51,082 nucleotides of DNA, from positions 1 to 51,082 of the forward strand of contig ONGK01000027.1 in assembly GCA_900317345.1 (NCBI GenBank), written 5' to 3'. The position numbers were made by a program, and so were the translations under genes. Shown in pieces: positions 50,326-51,082 of this stretch. The first letter of the stretch is position 1; each line of letters starts with the position of its first letter. The stretch is from an uncultured Bacteroidales bacterium (GTDB lineage: Bacteria; Bacteroidota; Bacteroidia; Bacteroidales; Paludibacteraceae). The notes below the pieces were generated by a model. That model was given only the letters and a program-made list of their open reading frames with translations. It had not been told where the DNA came from and searched no databases.

Positions 50326-51020
50326 CTTCTGCCTCCTTTCTTCGGAACCGAGCCAATGAGCCACTTCAAACTGATTTCCACTTTCGTCGGTCCCCACCAG
50401 TGGCGCATATAGGTCGCTTCCCATACATAGTGGCCCGTGCCGTCATTTGCCGGCTGGTACGTCTTGTATTCTCCGCCCTGATAACCGATTCCTATATTGA
50501 AGTCGAAGCACAGATTGGGGTGAACGGGCACGCCCTGATAACCGATTCCTATATTGAAGTCGAAGCACAGATTGGGGTGAACGGGCAGGGAATAACCGTA
50601 TTCCACACCGCCGCCGAAACCGAACTTCGCTGCCTGATATCCTCTGCCGCCAAGCGCGATGTCGTATGTCAGACCCGAGCCGTAGATTCCCACATGGTGG
50701 CCGGTGAACGGACATGCCGCTGCGTCCTTGCCGAAATAATATCGCAACGTCAGATAGCCTCCGTAGCCCTGCCAGAACAGATTGCGCTTCTCCACGTGAA
50801 TCCAGTTGCCGAACCAGTCTGCGCCGATGGTGAAGTTCATCGGCAGACCCACTTCGATACCGATATTGGGCACCAGCACTACATCATACTGCATATTGGT
50901 CCGCAATGCCACAACCGGCACTCTCGTCACAACACGCGTAGAGCTGCCATACTGCGGATATGCCTGCAATGATACGGAAAGCAGCAACAATATAACCGAC
51001 ATTCGCAGAACACCAATCAC
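50322..51020 (-). CDS. DUF3575 outer-membrane beta-barrel protein
   Basis: DUF3575 proteins are small outer-membrane barrels found at the head of fimbrial operons. The product (up to 232 residues) has a signal peptide (SVILLLLSVSLQAYPQ), then VPVVALRTNMQYDVVLVPNIGIEVGLPMNFTIGADWFGNWIH and several strands (GYGGYLTLRYYFG, VGIYGSGLTYDIALGGRGYQ). A 19-residue segment (HPNLCFDFNIGIGYQG plus linker) occurs twice in tandem. The GTG at 51020 or the ATG at 51002 may be the start; the basic residue before the hydrophobic core favours 51020. The remaining 62 bp to the window end hold no clear promoter. Confidence 0.85.
   Translation of the reverse strand: MIGVLRMSVILLLLSVSLQAYPQYGSSTRVVTRVPVVALRTNMQYDVVLVPNIGIEVGLPMNFTIGADWFGNWIHVEKRNLFWQGYGGYLTLRYYFGKDAAACPFTGHHVGIYGSGLTYDIALGGRGYQAAKFGFGGGVEYGYSLPVHPNLCFDFNIGIGYQGVPVHPNLCFDFNIGIGYQGGEYKTYQPANDGTGHYVWEATYMRHWWGPTKVEISLKWLIGSVPKKGGRR
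50476..50590. repeat. Tandem duplication of about 57 bp inside the DUF3575 gene
   Basis: Two adjacent, essentially identical copies of a segment of about 57 bp encode the same 19 residues twice. Coordinates are approximate. Confidence 0.75.
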
Positions 51021-51082
51021 ATTGAGTCGTACTATTTTCGCTAATAAACTATGCGTTGTTCCTCTAATTTTTTATTCCTTAC

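Noticed and set aside
36883-51082. Prophage or insertion sequence as explanation for the AT-richer right end
   Set aside because: No integrase, transposase, terminal inverted repeats or phage structural genes are seen; the genes are fimbrial.

Overview
The window reads as a chromosomal segment of a Bacteroidales bacterium (Bacteroidota). The support is consistent: Bacteroidota-type promoters (TTTG near -33, TAnnTTTG near -7, 24 nt start to start), no clear Shine-Dalgarno motifs, tRNAs without encoded CCA, a type IX secretion gene (porQ), lipoprotein fimbrillins with DUF3575/DUF5119 partners, and a Bacteroidota-style MalQ and topoisomerase IV. Core genes look moderately GC-rich, while the right-hand fimbrial locus looks more AT-rich. 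I cannot place it to genus; a gut or rumen lineage is a guess.

Layout. 1-6.4 kb (+): periplasmic coiled-coil protein, upp, VanZ-like protein, dprA, a 55-aa membrane protein, topoisomerase IV subunit A and maf. 6.4-11.05 kb (-): pta, ackA, a GH13 alpha-amylase and a UbiA-type prenyltransferase, with visible damage to the last three. 11.15-11.9 kb (+): tRNA(CAT), tmRNA, tRNA-Ala and a terminator. 11.9-16.8 kb (+): thioredoxin-like protein, CPA1 antiporter, a long SDR and a DEAD-box helicase, which runs into the convergent RsmF-like methyltransferase (16.7-18.0 kb). 18.2-20.9 kb (+): rfbC, rfbD, DUF2461, tRNA-Arg and RNase H. Then come gapA (+), an HhH outer-membrane protein (-) and malQ (+), the last two divergent from one shared palindrome. 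26.7-29.4 kb (-): porQ-cmk-ispH. 29.5-30.9 kb (+): SGNH esterase. 30.9-33.3 kb (-): exbB, a membrane protein and two exbD. 33.5-36.9 kb (-): tRNA-Ser, tatD, queA and an RlmL-like methyltransferase. 36.9-51.0 kb (-): a fimbrial locus of DUF3575, DUF5119, two fimbrillins and a 3407-residue repeat protein ending in a type IX sorting-like tail.

How it fits together. The exbBD genes would energise outer-membrane transport. PorQ belongs to the type IX system that could export and anchor the giant protein, whose place at the end of a fimbrillin operon recalls Mfa5, the type IX-exported minor component of Porphyromonas gingivalis Mfa1 fimbriae. MalQ, the amylase and the esterase point to polysaccharide use, with pta-ackA and gapA in fermentation and glycolysis.

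Two global patterns deserve attention. First, many promoters carry a palindromic TTTGCATATRTGCAAA-type extension at -33. Second, several conserved loci (tmRNA, ackA/amylase, ubiA, malQ, the exb-operon membrane protein) look as if short internal segments are missing. Either the genome is eroding or the assembly has collapsed in places, and the read data should be checked before biological conclusions are drawn.
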